NCBI GenBank assembly: GCA_043228905.1
Contig: JBHGNT010000012.1
Span: 14,818,001-14,882,000 of the forward strand
Reading direction: 5' to 3'
DNA: 64,000 bases
From: Azolla caroliniana
Taxonomy: Eukaryota; Polypodiophyta
This document shows positions 10,261 to 21,240 of the stretch, in pieces. A model generated the notes under the pieces. That model had not been told where the DNA came from. It was given only the letters and a program-made list of their open reading frames with translations, and did not search any database. A program made the position numbers and the translations under genes. Every line of letters starts with the position of its first letter. Positions within the stretch are counted from its first letter, which is position 1.

Positions 10261-10940
10261 TGCAACTAGTGAGCCTCCGATCATTCCTGGAAAGATTGGT
10301 CAGTGACCGCCGTGTTGGAAGTTCCTTCGACTAGCTCTGGGCGTTGGGCAGGTGGCCGAGACCGCGTGATGCGATTAGGCGCCGTAATGGCAGTTGGAGT
10401 TTGCCTCCTACGTCGTTCGTTGTGACCTTACAACTGTAACTGGGCGTGCAAAATTGTGTTAACCACCTTCGATTAGCCCACAGGCTATCGGTGTCAAGGG
10501 ATTGTGTTACGGGGAAGCTTCTTCTCCACTGAGAAGATGATAGGAGAATGAGGAGCGTACATGGGCTACAACCCGTTAGGCATAAACGCAACTCGATTTA
10601 CGAGTATGGGGAGAATACACAGATAAAAGAATAGTAAGAGAGAAATTTATATTAAAGGATAAAGCTGAAAGTGATTACAGTACATGGCTCTCGGCCGGAC
10701 ACAGTTCGTGCAGAGCTCGGTGCTACGATATTAATCTCGCTAAAAATGATCTAGATATCCCCCCCTTGAGGTATGCCGATCTCGGTTTATATAGTTTTCC
10801 TCTTTAGACAGAGCCGAGTCATCGGCTGATTGTGAGGGCTAAAAACTCGATTATTTCTAGTTCTACCTATTTCCTCACCTGCTATTCTACCTACCAGCAA
10901 GTTTACATAATGTATTTACATTTCTGGCCTATGGACAACA
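10261..10940 (-). repeat. Tat-like 5' LTR and leader
   Basis: On the minus strand an LTR-like sequence starts TGTTGTCCATAG at 10940, exactly where the neighbouring gag scrap is cut. It contains a TATA-like ATATAAA near 10790 and probably ends around 10600. The rest is leader. I could not place a primer binding site or the exact 3' end. Confidence 0.45.
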
Positions 10941-11588
10941 GGTGGCGATTTCCATCGGTGTCGGAGTATTTGCTTGAGATACATCTCGTGCAAACGGTTT
11001 AGTTGCAATTGAGGCGTATGTGGGCTCTGGCCTAGTCCGTGGTATTTGTAATTGTCCTTCCGAACGTCGTTCAAAAAGGCGGTTGTCGCATCAAACCGCT
11101 CGACTGATTGTCGTTGTGAGAGATTTTGGTTCTTCGGGGAAGGTTGAAAGTAAATCTTTGACGTCGTTTCGCAGGTCATAGTGAAACGGCTCCATCAGTG
11201 CTTGATCATCCCAAGGGATATCTGAGGAGAGTAGACGGATATCCGCCGCGTAGGCAGAGGTTGGACGATCGCCTTGACGCAATAGTCGGATCTTGTTGAT
11301 TTCCATCCTGATGTTATTGGGATCTCCAAAGTAAGCTTTAAACTCGCTAATAAAGTCTTCAAAGTTATTAAGCAAGGGAGATTATTTTTCTAAAAGAAGA
11401 GTGAACCATGCCAAGGCTGAGCCGCTGTGCAACGTGCCTATTAAGCCTACTCAGGATGCATCAGTGAGATATCAGGAAGGATGCATCTGAATGACTAAAC
11501 ATACCTGATTAAGGAACCCTATGAATTGTGATCGTGTTCCATTGAATTTTATAGGAAGTCCAATCTTGGGCTCTTTACAGGTCCTTGG
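10941..11588 (-). pseudogene. gag fragment of the B/D chromovirus family
   Basis: A minus-strand piece homologous to the B and D gags, from the linker before the capsid to just before the zinc knuckle, including LLNNFEDFISEFK and RLLRQGDRPTS. It is cut on one side by the Tat-like LTR and on the other by the LTR of element M. It keeps CGA (Arg) at the codon that is TGA in both B and D. Confidence 0.75.
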
Positions 11589-12038
11589 TGTTGCGGGCAT
11601 GACCATATAATATCCCGTGGTGAGAATTTACCCTAGTATTCTATACACGTGGATAAGTGTGAGGGTTAAATGAGAGTGTAAAGAAGGGGATGATTACTTT
11701 TAATCCTCGGGATTGAGAAAACCCATTAGGCCAAGTGTGAACTTGTCTAGGGGCCTTGGGTATTGCTATAAATAAGAGGCCTAGCTACCCTCATTTGATC
11801 ATCTTTTGACTACGTCGAGACTCTGTTTCGTGGTGGTTCAACTCTTGCCGCGAGCATGCCAGCACCAGGTATGACTCGACGCCATAGCGGTGGTATGGGA
11901 CGCCGATTGAGACTCGAGTCCGTCTTGATCCCTTCGCTCGGGGGTGGTCGGGTGGATCGGCACCCTTCTTTCTCTCTCTCCTTTCTATCTATCTATCTTT
12001 ATCCTTATCATATGCTTACTTTAGATCATATCTCTAAT
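11589..12038 (+). repeat. Element M 5' LTR
   Basis: Starts TGTTGCGGGCATG, where it cuts the minus-strand gag scrap. A TATA box (TATAAATAAG) lies near 11769. The right boundary is inferred from the primer site at 12042; no partner LTR is in the window. Confidence 0.5.
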
Positions 12039-12041
12039 AGT

Positions 12042-12054
12042 TGGTTTCAAAGCT
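12042..12054 (+). promoter_or_regulatory. Element M primer binding site
   Basis: TGGTTTCAAAGCT resembles the initiator-Met type site TGGTATCAGAGC with two changes. Confidence 0.5.
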
Positions 12055-12376
12055 CGTGTTCTAATGTTTCTTTTGTTGTCTTTTGTCTTCTTGATTCATG
12101 GTGATTGATCAATGTGCGGTCGGTCTTGATCCAGAGAATGATCAACAAAGGAACTTCAGTAATCTTTCTTGTTTTTATTTTCTATTTTTTCTTCTCCCTT
12201 CTAATCATGTATATGGTCATATGTATTTTTTTTATCATTAATTCAATGATGTTGTAGTGGTAATTAATTGGTTATATAAAACATTTACATATGTGCACGA
12301 GGTCAATACCTCATTTGACATATATTTAATATGTGATTAATGTCGTATACGTACGAGGTTAATACCTCAATTAGGT
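12055..12376 (+). other. Element M leader, first part
   Basis: AT-rich, with no gene. It carries two copies of a short dyad of the form GAGGT..ACCTC (near 12299 and 12355), with further related copies at 19039 and 19090 beyond element C. Confidence 0.45.
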
Positions 12377-13042
12377 TGTCGTAGTGTGAATCACACACTC
12401 CGTGAAATATGTAAAATACTATATCCGATTTAAAGTACGTATAATAAATAAAATAAAATATTTAAAAAAATATTTATTACGTGCATAGGGCAAGATTCAA
12501 ACCTTGTACCTCCACGTAAACAAACCCCAACTTTACCATTGTACTAACTTATCATTAGTGTTCTAAATGTAGATTTAATACCTATAAGACCTTTATTTAC
12601 GCTTACCTTTATTAAAAAGATAAGTCATTCATTTTTAGAGTACATGAATGCTTTATTTATAAGAAAAATGTAAACCAATAAAATATTACTCATGCACATC
12701 TAGTGTGCATGAACACTTTTAGCGAAAGTAGGAAGTCATGCTTAGCCTCTCCCATCCTTATATAAGGAGGAGAGAAATATGTATAAGGTTGTTGATTATT
12801 TTACAAGGGTTGATTAATATAATATATTCGTGGGATTCACGAATTTGCTAACTATTTTTCTCTCTTAAAACTAAGTACTCACTAATACACTATACTCGTG
12901 GGATTCACGAGATTTTCATATCTTTCTTCCTTACAATATATTTCATATTCTTAATTGCCTTGGAATTTAGTTTTCTCCTAGTCCAAAACCTCAGTGGTTC
13001 CCGCCCAACTCACACAATGATCCGGAGCCGAAAGGCACGACA
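12377..13042 (+). repeat. Element C 5' LTR
   Basis: Begins with a near-perfect hairpin (TGTCGTAGTGTG...CACACT), has the antisense tRNA-like box pair, then two palindromes around the loop GGATT at 12826-12844 and 12895-12911. It ends GGCACGACA. Confidence 0.85.
12493..12546 (-). promoter_or_regulatory. tRNA-like A/B box pair, antisense in the C 5' LTR
   Basis: A box TAGTACAATGG starts at 12546 and B box GGTTTGAATCT at 12503 on the minus strand, spacing 43 nt. Seven consecutive T residues, a strong Pol III terminator, occur on the minus strand about 30 nt beyond the B box. Confidence 0.6.
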
Positions 13043-13046
13043 CATT

Positions 13047-13062
13047 TGGTGAACCCGACGTG
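13047..13062 (+). promoter_or_regulatory. Element C primer binding site
   Basis: TGGTGAACCCGACGTG lies four bases after the LTR. The same site occurs in element E and, with changes, in F. It begins with the TGG that pairs with a tRNA CCA end; I cannot name the tRNA with confidence. Confidence 0.6.
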
Positions 13063-13080
13063 AACACGGGTGGCAAGGAG

Positions 13081-13974
13081 ATGGAAAATCGACCGAAGGC
13101 TAACAACATGATAATGATGTTCAAGCGGATGCTTCAAGAACAACATGCGATGTCGGAGATAGTGGCAGCAGTAGAGCGGCTCGTGCAACGGATCGGGCAA
13201 TTCAACGGAAAGGACGTATCACGCTATCTTCGGGACTACAAGGCGGAAATGCTAAGGTGCGGGATTTCGGTAGGACTGCAAGTGACATCCTTCAACCGGG
13301 TGGCTACCGATGGGCTTCAAGCAAGTATCCATGGGCTACGACAACAAAATCCGACGTGGGAAGCGTTTGAAGAGGCGCTAAAGACCACGTTCGCTATCGA
13401 GGACTCCTCCAAGGCAACGCGGAGAGGATTCGAGGATTGGGTGGAAACGCTGGAGAAGGGGATGAAGGTCCTCGATGTGTTTTCGGCAATCGAAAGTCGG
13501 TTCGGGAGGTTATCTGCGAGAGATCAAGCTATCCTTACACCGAACAAAGTTATTATGTTCTTACGAGCCGTAGTCGTCCGGGACCGGAAGGATCTTGGAG
13601 TGCTTCTAGAGGACACGACTACCGAGAGTGGCCTCACCGAAACATGGGAAAGCATACGGGATATCGTCACGCGATACAGAAGGAGGGGGCAATGGCTTGC
13701 CAACGAAGAAAAGAGGGTTTCAGAACCGATTCTGAAACCGAAATCCGGATCGGAAGACCATCAACCGCGTGCTCGAGAAGCTATGACCGAGGAGGGAATC
13801 GACGCAACTACGGTGGAGCAGTTACTGAAGGAGATGGAGAATCTAAAAATCGCGATGGTGAAGAAGTTAGATGATCGTGCCACAAGTTCCAAGTATATGG
13901 ACCGTCGGTGCATATGGTGCGATAGCACCGAACATGATCGGAGGGATTGCGACGAGCACAAGGAAACACTATAA
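13081..13974 (+). CDS. gag: Element C gag (capsid plus CCHC knuckle), intact frame
   Basis: The first ATG is at 13081; the frame is also open upstream from a GTG in the primer site. The product is about 297 residues. The capsid-like region contains GQFNGKDVSRYLRDYK near residue 40, the same motif as in E and F, and one zinc knuckle CIWCDSTEHDRRDC near the C-terminus (13905-13946). Gag binds and packages element RNA. The frame is uninterrupted although pol is broken. The following region continues the gag-pol polyprotein in another frame. Confidence 0.85.
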   Translation: MENRPKANNMIMMFKRMLQEQHAMSEIVAAVERLVQRIGQFNGKDVSRYLRDYKAEMLRCGISVGLQVTSFNRVATDGLQASIHGLRQQNPTWEAFEEALKTTFAIEDSSKATRRGFEDWVETLEKGMKVLDVFSAIESRFGRLSARDQAILTPNKVIMFLRAVVVRDRKDLGVLLEDTTTESGLTETWESIRDIVTRYRRRGQWLANEEKRVSEPILKPKSGSEDHQPRAREAMTEEGIDATTVEQLLKEMENLKIAMVKKLDDRATSSKYMDRRCIWCDSTEHDRRDCDEHKETL

Positions 13975-14950
13975 TGGGATCTGATCTACTACGAGGGAAA
14001 TCAGATTCATTCAATGGACTCTCGGAAGCCACTCCGACCGAACTTCCGAAAAGGTGGCATAAAGAAAGTCCTAGAGGAGGAAATAGCGGCGAAGAGTAGT
14101 TACGCAACAACCGCGGGAATACGTGTCGAGGAGTCATCGGGAGTAAAGGTGTCTTTAAATTGGCCGAAAGTGCTAGAAAACACCGAGAAAACCGACTCCA
14201 ACGAGATCTGAAGCACCGTGGAAGGCATCCGGGAAGCTACAGAATGGGAGTGCCCCGTCGATAAGAATAGCGTATACGCCCTATTTCAATTACATGAGCT
14301 GTATGTGGACGAGAAGCGACGACGCACGAAGGATGCGGCCGGACCATCGAAGACACCGGAGAGCTGGAACTCCGACGGAAGAGGGAAAGGAAAAACAATT
14401 CCGACATTCAAACTCACTTTGGACATCGAGATGGACCAAAATTTCTTTGTACAAGACGAGGTCTCACACTCTGTGATCCTCGGGCAACCCTTTATCAGGG
14501 CTACACGGATGGAGACAAAGGTGCTCAATAGCGGTGTGGCTTTTGCACGAATTCGGCCAAAATGGAGGGAAATCCGTCCAATTCCTAACGGTGCCGGCAA
14601 ATCATGAAAGGAACAAGAGAGAGCTCTTGTCCCAAACAAGAATGGATTTTTAGAGCAAACTGTTACGGAGTGGGGCAGTGAAGTCCAAGAAGCCCTGATA
14701 CCCCACACAGGAAGAAAACTTTGAGAGGAAAACAAGTACGAATCGGTCCGGATGGGGCATCCACGTACACGGTTGTAATCGGAGGAATGAAGAAAGAATA
14801 CCAAAAAGTGGAGGATAAGTTACGGTCGGCATCAATAATAAAAGAAGACGAAGAAATCATGGGAATAGTCGAAGAAGTGTTCTATGGGAGCACACTACAA
14901 TGGCTTGAAGAGCTCGCGGAAGATACAACCTAGGGAAACCGGGTAATTCC
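13975..14950 (+). pseudogene. Element C gag-pol linker and protease remnant
   Basis: The frame is broken by several stops. A segment at 14218-14607 ends with a conserved-looking protease C-terminal part (HSVILGQPF, then a strand-rich stretch). The aspartic protease DSG motif itself is not visible. About 340 bp after it hold only short open stretches. Confidence 0.5.
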
Positions 14951-14951
14951 G

Positions 14952-16470
14952 GTGGAATCGGTCGAGATGTATGAGATCATTACGAAAATGGGGCCGGATG
15001 CGCTCCGCAAAGAAGAAGCAATGGTAAGTACAAAATACAAGACCGTGGAGAAGAAGGTGAAACCGGACGCGGGACCACTACCCGCCGATAGCAAACAAAA
15101 GAGGAAAGAAGTCTCGAGAGATCCGACAATTTGGAAGTCCGTGGATATCGGGCATGTCTTCACGGATGAGACCCGGAAGAAACTTTGGATCGGTGGAGGT
15201 GGTTTCCTCTTACAGAAAGAAGAAGAACGGTTTAGTGAGATGTTGGAGCAACAGGGCAAACCGTTCGCAGTCACATCAAGGGAGATAGGATGCATTGATC
15301 CGAAGATAGTGGAGCTGATGGTGATCTTCACAATTGACCATGTGTCGTGGAACTTGAAGTCGATTCCAGTGCCACGGGCGCATATTCCGAAAGTCATCGA
15401 CTTGCTCAAGGAGAAGGTGGGGATGGGGATTCTAGAGCCATCAAACGCTCCATACTCGAATCGATGGTTTACGGTTCCAAAGAAGAATGGATCACTCCGA
15501 TTTATCCAAGAGTTGCAACCGGTGAACAAGGTCATGATCCGGAACTCGGGAGTCGGTCCGATAGTGGACGAATTTGCGGAAGCTTTTGCCGGATGCGCGA
15601 TGTACTCCATCCGAGACCTATACTCCGGGTATGACCAATTCCACCTAGCCTTGGAGAGCCGAGACATCACCATCATGCGGACACCAATAGGGTTAGTCCG
15701 AATGTGCACACTACCACAAGGAGCGACAAACTCGGTTGCACATATGATGAACACGATGAACAAGGTGCTTCGAGATTGCATCCCGGAGATAACGATGCCG
15801 TTCCTAGATGACATTCTGATGAAAGGATGCGCAGTAGAAGAAAAAGATGAGACTATGGATGATCGAGGATGCCGAAAGTTCATAGTCGAGCATATTCGCG
15901 ATTGCAAGAAAGTGCTTCGAAAGTTAGAAGATGTGCACCTAACACTTTCCGGGGAGAAATCAGCAGTCGGGGAAGAAGAGATATTGGTAGTCGGACATCT
16001 ATGTGGGCCCTACGGCCGAAGACCGTCACCGACCAAGATCGATGTGATTCAAGCTATGAAAGAAATATGCGAGTCACAATCCGAAGTCTGAAGGTTTCTC
16101 AGAGCATGTGCATTCTACCACATATGGATTCCGCACTATGCACATATTGCGGACACACTCTATCACTTGTTGCGGAAGGGTAAGAAGTTCAAATGGAAAC
16201 TGGAGTATATTAAAGCCGTGAAGAAGCTAAAGAAATCACTACAGAGGGCAAAAGCACTAAAGAAGCCGAACTATGACCGACCGATCATAGTAACGGTTGA
16301 CACAAGTCCAACCGGAATCGGATGGGTCATCAATCAAGCTGATCCGGATGGTTCACGATATCCGATCCGATTCGGAGCAAAGGTTCTCAACGAAAGGCAA
16401 CGCGGGTATGCACAAGTCAAAAGAGAATTATGGGAGTCGTGTCAGCAATCAAATCAAATCCAGATTATTT
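14952..16470 (+). pseudogene. Element C reverse transcriptase and RNase H start
   Basis: Reverse transcriptase spans about 15320-16060 with LRFIQELQPVN, DLYSGYDQF, LPQGATNS and the active-site box MPFLDDIL (15793-15816). An in-frame TGA at 16089-16091 separates it from the thumb and the RNase H start (VTVDTSPTGIGWV, about 16290-16330). The frame then shifts near 16430-16470. Upstream (14952-15300) is a charged linker after the protease. Confidence 0.8.
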
Positions 16471-17602
16471 GATAGGAGCGGAAGTAGTGATCGAAACGGA
16501 TTGTCTTCTAATACTCGGGATGATGCGGTGTTGCACGATACCGGATGTGGCTATGCTAAGATGGATTGCATATGTTAAGTCGCTTAACCCGAACGTACGA
16601 CACATCTCCGGAAAAGACAACGTGGTAGCGGATATGCTATCAAGGGCTCGGTTCGGAGAAGACATAGCCGAATACGATAATGAAGAAGTTTCTGAAGACT
16701 ACTTTGCTTCAGAGCACATATGCCGAGTAAACGTAATCCGAGAATTCCGAGAAGAAGAATACGAGGGAGAAAGCTTGACGATCGGGAAGATGCTACAAGA
16801 GATTGAGGTGTCAACGAACGATAAAGAAAAGAGAGCTGAGATCCGAAGTAAGAAGCGACAAGTCCGAAAGTTCTTCTTGAAAAATGGATTAATATGGAGG
16901 GAGCCAAAACGACCGGATGGCATACCACTTCGGGTAGTCGGGACGAAAGAGCAACGAAACCGGATAATATCCGACTTTCATGAATCCGATTGGGCTGGAC
17001 ATCGAGGAACATGGGCAACTTTTGTGAAAATCAAACAAAAATATTGGTGGAAGAATATGTACAAAGATGTAACGGAGTTCACAGGAAGCTGCGAGAAGTG
17101 TCAAGTCTACTCCGGGGTTCGACACCGAGATGAATTACATCCAACATTTTCACCGACAATCAACTTCAAGTGGATGGTCGACATTGTAGCCATGCCAACC
17201 GGGATCGGACAAAAGAAGTACTTGGTGTTAGCTCGGGAAGATCTCACAAACCAAGTAGAAGGTCGAGCACTACGAAGGAAAATGTGTTCTACGGTATGCC
17301 AATTTCTTTTGGAGGAGGTGTTTTGCAGGTACGGGTGCATAGGACAAGTGATTGCGGATAGGGGAGAACTTAACTCTGACAAAGCTAGGGGATTCTTTTC
17401 CAAACATGGAGTTCAGTTAACATTGACAATGACATACAATCCGGAAGCCAACGGGAAGATCGAACGAGGACATAGTCTGATCGTCAAAGCACTTGCGAAG
17501 GCATGCGATGGAAGGGTGAAGGATTGGCCGCAGATGCTTCCGTATGCACTATGGGTGGATCGGACGACACATAGCTCCGTAACTGGTTACATGCCGGCAT
17601 AA
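16430..17602 (+). pseudogene. Element C RNase H end and integrase
   Basis: An open segment of 390 codons. RNase H ends with ISGKDNVVADMLSR. The integrase zinc domain has H..H near 16979-17000 and CEKCQ at 17092-17106. Catalytic residues sit in MVDIVA (about 17173), IADRGE (about 17350) and GKIERGH (about 17453). A TAA at 17600-17602 precedes the C-terminal domain, which continues in the same frame. Confidence 0.8.
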
Positions 17603-17605
17603 CTC

Positions 17606-18283
17606 ATGACCGGACAAGCACCGGTAATGCCAACGGAAACCGCGATCACGACATGGACAGTGCTACCGTGGAAGGAAGAGATGAGCCGGGAAGAACTACT
17701 AGCGGTCTGGATACGACAACTAGAAGGAAGACCGGAAGCAATACGCCGACAACAAGCAGCGCGATTCCGGAATAAAAGCTGGTTCAACACAAAGCACCGA
17801 CTACGACCGCGGAAGATTGAAGAAGGAGATGGGGTGATTGTCTATGACAGTAGTTTGGGTCATCAAGAAGCGTGATTCCGGAATAAAAGCCGGTTCAACA
17901 CAAAGCACCGACTACGACCGCGGAAGATTGAAGAAGGAGATTGGGTGATTGTCTATGATAGTAGTTTGGATCATCAACATACAACGATGCGGAAGTTCGC
18001 GAAAAGGTGGTTCAGACCATACGAGGTTCGGAAAGTTTTCGAGAACAGAACTTACCGACTATGAGAGTTGGATGGAACGATGCTACGAGTGCCTATAGTT
18101 GGGAAACGGGGGAAGATTTTCAAGAAGCGGACTGATGAAGAACCCTATGTGATCCTTGACAAGACTGACAAGGAGGAGCAATCGGACGAAGATCGCGGTG
18201 ATGCGGAAAGCAAAGAAAGTGGATTACAACTCATCGTTGACTTAAGGGGAGAATCGGAGGAGGCTTCGGATGAAGGTGAATAG
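17606..18283 (+). pseudogene. Element C integrase C-terminal domain with 111-bp tandem duplication
   Basis: In the same frame as the preceding integrase. A 111-bp segment (about 17763-17873, repeated at 17874-17984) is duplicated in phase; it codes the motif KIEEGD-VIVYDSS typical of the GPY/F-type domain. In the second copy one CGA has become TGA at 17873-17875 and closes the frame. A basic motif (RKFAKRWF) and an acidic tail follow to 18283, just before the polypurine tract. The homologous domain is in element N. Confidence 0.75.
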
Positions 18284-18339
18284 CAAGCATCGGGGACTTC
18301 GGCACATACCGGAGGATGTGCGGGTTTGGAGGGGGCCAG

Positions 18340-18998
18340 TGTCCTAGTGTGAATCACACACTACGTGAAATATGTAAAATACTATATCGGATTTAAAGTA
18401 TGTATAATAAATAAAATACAATATTGTAAAACTATGTATTACATGCATAGGGCAAGATTCTAACCCTATACCTCCATGTAGACAAACCCCAACTTTACCA
18501 TTGTACTAACTTATCCTTAGTGTTATAAATATAGATTTAATACCTATAAGACCTTTATTTACGCTTACCTTTATTAAAAAGGTAAGTCATGCATTTTTAG
18601 AGTATGTGAATACTTTAAGAAAAATGTAAACCAATAAAATATTACTCATGCACATCTAGTGTGCATGAACACTTTTAGGGAAAGTAGGAAGCCATGCTTA
18701 GCCTCTCCCATCCTTATATAAGGAGGAGAGAAATATGTATAAGGTTGTTGATTATTTTACAAGGGTTGATTAATATAATATATTCGTGGGACTCACGAAT
18801 TTGCTAACTATTTTTCTCTCTTAAATCTGAGTACTCACTAATACACTATACTCGTGGGATTCACGAGTTTTTCATATCTTTCTTTCTTACAATATATTTC
18901 ATATTCTTAATTGGCATAGAATTTTGTTTTCTCCTAGTCCAAAATCTCAGTGGTTCCCACTCGACTCAAGCAACGATCCGGAGCCGAAAGGCACAACA
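18340..18998 (+). repeat. Element C 3' LTR with polypurine tract
   Basis: Preceded by the polypurine tract GGAGGGGGCCAG (18328-18339). It starts TGTCCTAGTGTG and ends GGCACAACA. It carries the GGATT-type palindromes at 18782-18800 (loop GGACT here) and 18851-18867. Confidence 0.85.
18455..18508 (-). promoter_or_regulatory. tRNA-like A/B box pair, antisense in the C 3' LTR
   Basis: A box starts at 18508 and B box at 18465 (minus strand), spacing 43 nt. The B box is slightly degraded (GGTTAGAATCT). TTTT follows about 25-30 nt downstream. Confidence 0.55.
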
Positions 18999-20305
18999 AC
19001 ATATTACATTCACAAATATATGTTACGTTTGTGTATGAGGTCATTACCTTGATTTGTAAGTAAATTATATGTGTTTGGTGTCGTATGCGTATGAGGTCAA
19101 TAACTCAATTGCGTATTACGATTAACCCTTATTTCTAGATGTTTTGTGTGCGTAGAGGGTATATGCCTCGCTTACGTATCTCAACGTATTACGTATTTGA
19201 TCGTAAATATGTGATAATATACATATGTGTATATAAGTTATTATGTGATTTCAATATCAAATGTTTTCCTTTTCGGGGAAAGGATCTTGGTGGCCGTCCT
19301 CACATTTTTGTGAGAGTGGCGTTGTCACCATCCCTTTTTCAACAAATTTTAATTGTTGACATCCCATTTGGTGACTTCAATTTCTTTACGTAATGAAACA
19401 ATATTAGCCATAATGGTGTTGAGAATGTAGGGCTTGACCCACTTGATGTGAGGTCACTGTTATGACACACATATCCAACATTCCTCCCTCATTACATGGA
19501 TACGATGCCACCATGAGATCATTCTTATAAAAGGCATTCGTAATGACGTAACCATGTGATGGGCCGCATGGGCCTACTACGAAAAGAGGGCTCATTTGGC
19601 TTGACCATTAGGTTGCACTTTCGCGTATTCCATCGTAATTACGAGACTTGAGGTTAGGTAACGTACCAACAAAGTTTGTGGTAAACGAGGGGGAAATAAG
19701 GACTCTTGACATATATGTTTCTTTTAAAAAAACATATACAGGCAAATGCCTCATATATCTCTTATACGCATTAAATATTAAACATTCAAGAAGAGCAACC
19801 TACTTGGTTAGCTCAAGTGTTTAATGCATTTGTTCTTGAGGTCTCGAGTTCAAATATGATCGAGACCATACAACATCGTTGATACATATGACTATAACAC
19901 ATGTTTAGACTTGAGGTCTAAGTGCACTTTGGGGTCCTCATAATAGGACTTCAAGAGCCGAAACCACATATCTGGGCACCGAAACATAGTTTATTGTTAA
20001 CATTTTTTTCGTGTATAAACTATTCATGACACGAACATACATGGTTGAGCCTCGGGGAGCCGCCATGAAAAAATCAATATACAGATCAAGAAAAGACATT
20101 AATTTGTCACCCCCATGGGATTTAAAACACCTTTGTGTTACCATAGTACCCTGATCTTCAACCTCATCTCATATGTCTAGAGGGGTATCAAGACGTGAGA
20201 TCATGATATCGATTAATGTTTGCCCATGATATGTTTACATCACGACATGATGTTATGACTATTTGTATGACCTTATCCTATTTCTTTGCTAGAAATAATC
20301 ATTCA
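18999..20305 (+). other. Element M leader, second part
   Basis: About 1.3 kb without a convincing gene, lying between the C insertion and the M gag. It continues the degenerate repeats seen before 12377 (GAGGTCAATAACTC near 19090). A weak tRNA-like stretch (TAGCTCAAGTG at 19809 and a B-box-like AGTTCAAATA near 19847, spacing 38) is on the plus strand. Confidence 0.4.
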
Positions 20306-21240
20306 ATGGCTCAAAATAACAACCCGATGTCATCCGCTCAAGCAGAAGGAACTCAAGGAAATCCTCCTGGACAAATGTCCATTGAGATGTATTTTTCACA
20401 AATAAGCCAATACCTCAGTTTCACCGTTCAACAGATGACCGAACTTCGGCAATCTCAAAGTGCTCTCGAGGCACGTGTCATTAGTTTACAACGTGAGACT
20501 AATAAACCTGATGAGCGAAAGGGTGAACCATCGTTTGTCGTTAAGCCATTTACGGGAGAAAAAAAGGAAAGAACCAAAGAAGCAATCTGCACGTGGCTGG
20601 GCCGATGGGAGTCTCATTTTGAGCGCTATCCCACGCTAGATAGTACGAAGATTGCATATGTCAGCCGAGAACTAGGGGGTAAGGCTGCCGCCTAGAGGCG
20701 TGGGCTCCGAACTTTTGGGAAATTGCCCGATACCTGGATAGATTTTGTTACAGTTTTTAAGGGCCAATTTTCGCAACCTCCCTCTCGAACCGAGGCATCA
20801 CAAGCTTTAATGAACCTCTCTAGCAGGAAGTTTTCCTCTCTAGAAGACTAAGTTCACTATGCTAGAACCCAAATCCAAAAATCGGGTCTAGAAGGGGACA
20901 ATTGGTTAATAGCTTGTTTTGTCAATGGCATCCCCAATTCGGACTATCACTGGATAGTGCACGATAAGGATCCAAAATCCTTCCAAGAGGCCGTTGAAAT
21001 TGTTCTTCGCTATCAACGCACTTCGAAGAAGGACCAAAACAAACCCAACGAAGCAACTGGGACTAAGCAATTGCAATTCTAGAAAACGCAAGACACCCAA
21101 CGAATTCATGGATCGTGATTGTAAGTGACAACATCCTTTTTGCGTATTCTGCAAAAAGAGGGGTCATACAAAAGAGCAATGTCGAAACCTCCAACGGAAA
21201 GAGCACGAAAGCAAAGCTAAAGCTGCAGACCATAAAGGTC
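20306..21240 (+). pseudogene. gag: Element M gag
   Basis: The ATG at 20306 opens 129 codons, stopped by TAG at 20693-20695. The same frame continues with gag-like sequence (SSRKFSSLED, VHYARTQIQ) containing one more stop. A frame change near 21070-21130 leads to one zinc knuckle CVFCKKRGHTKEQC (21141-21182). The N-terminal part has a Gln/Met-rich helical stretch. Confidence 0.7.

Larger units (their letters stand above)
471..10940 (-). mobile_element. Tat-like Ty3/gypsy element, internally deleted, split by element B
   Basis: Read on the minus strand, the order is LTR (about 10940 to 10600), leader, gag with zinc knuckles, a direct jump into mid-integrase, integrase C-terminus, a roughly 590-bp spacer, then an additional reading frame. 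Protease, reverse transcriptase, RNase H and the integrase N-terminus are missing, so this copy could only move in trans. The integrase resembles the plant Tat/Ogre group and an extra ORF is compatible with that group. Element B is inserted in the extra ORF with a 5-bp duplication (CAGGG at 1630-1634 and 7222-7226). The 3' LTR was not identified. Confidence 0.6.
12377..18998 (+). mobile_element. Element C: Ty3/gypsy retrotransposon, full-length but decayed
   Basis: LTRs of 666 bp (12377-13042) and 659 bp (18340-18998) flank gag, protease remnant, RT, RNase H and integrase. It has no chromodomain. No clear target duplication is found (AGGT versus ACAT at the edges). It shares its primer site, gag N-terminus and 3' internal end with the gag-only element E, so a C-like element is the probable autonomous partner of E. 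Confidence 0.85.

Noticed and set aside
11856-12104. 82-codon plus-strand frame
   Set aside because: Lies in the U5 region and primer site of the M LTR; no coding character.
12372-19002. Target site duplication for element C
   Set aside because: Left and right flanks (TAGGT/AGGT and ACATA/ACAT) do not match at 4, 5 or 6 bp.
19801-19870. tRNA-like pair in the M leader as a member of the LTR set
   Set aside because: Spacing is 38 nt, the B box is weak and it is on the sense strand outside an LTR, so it is not counted with the eleven copies.
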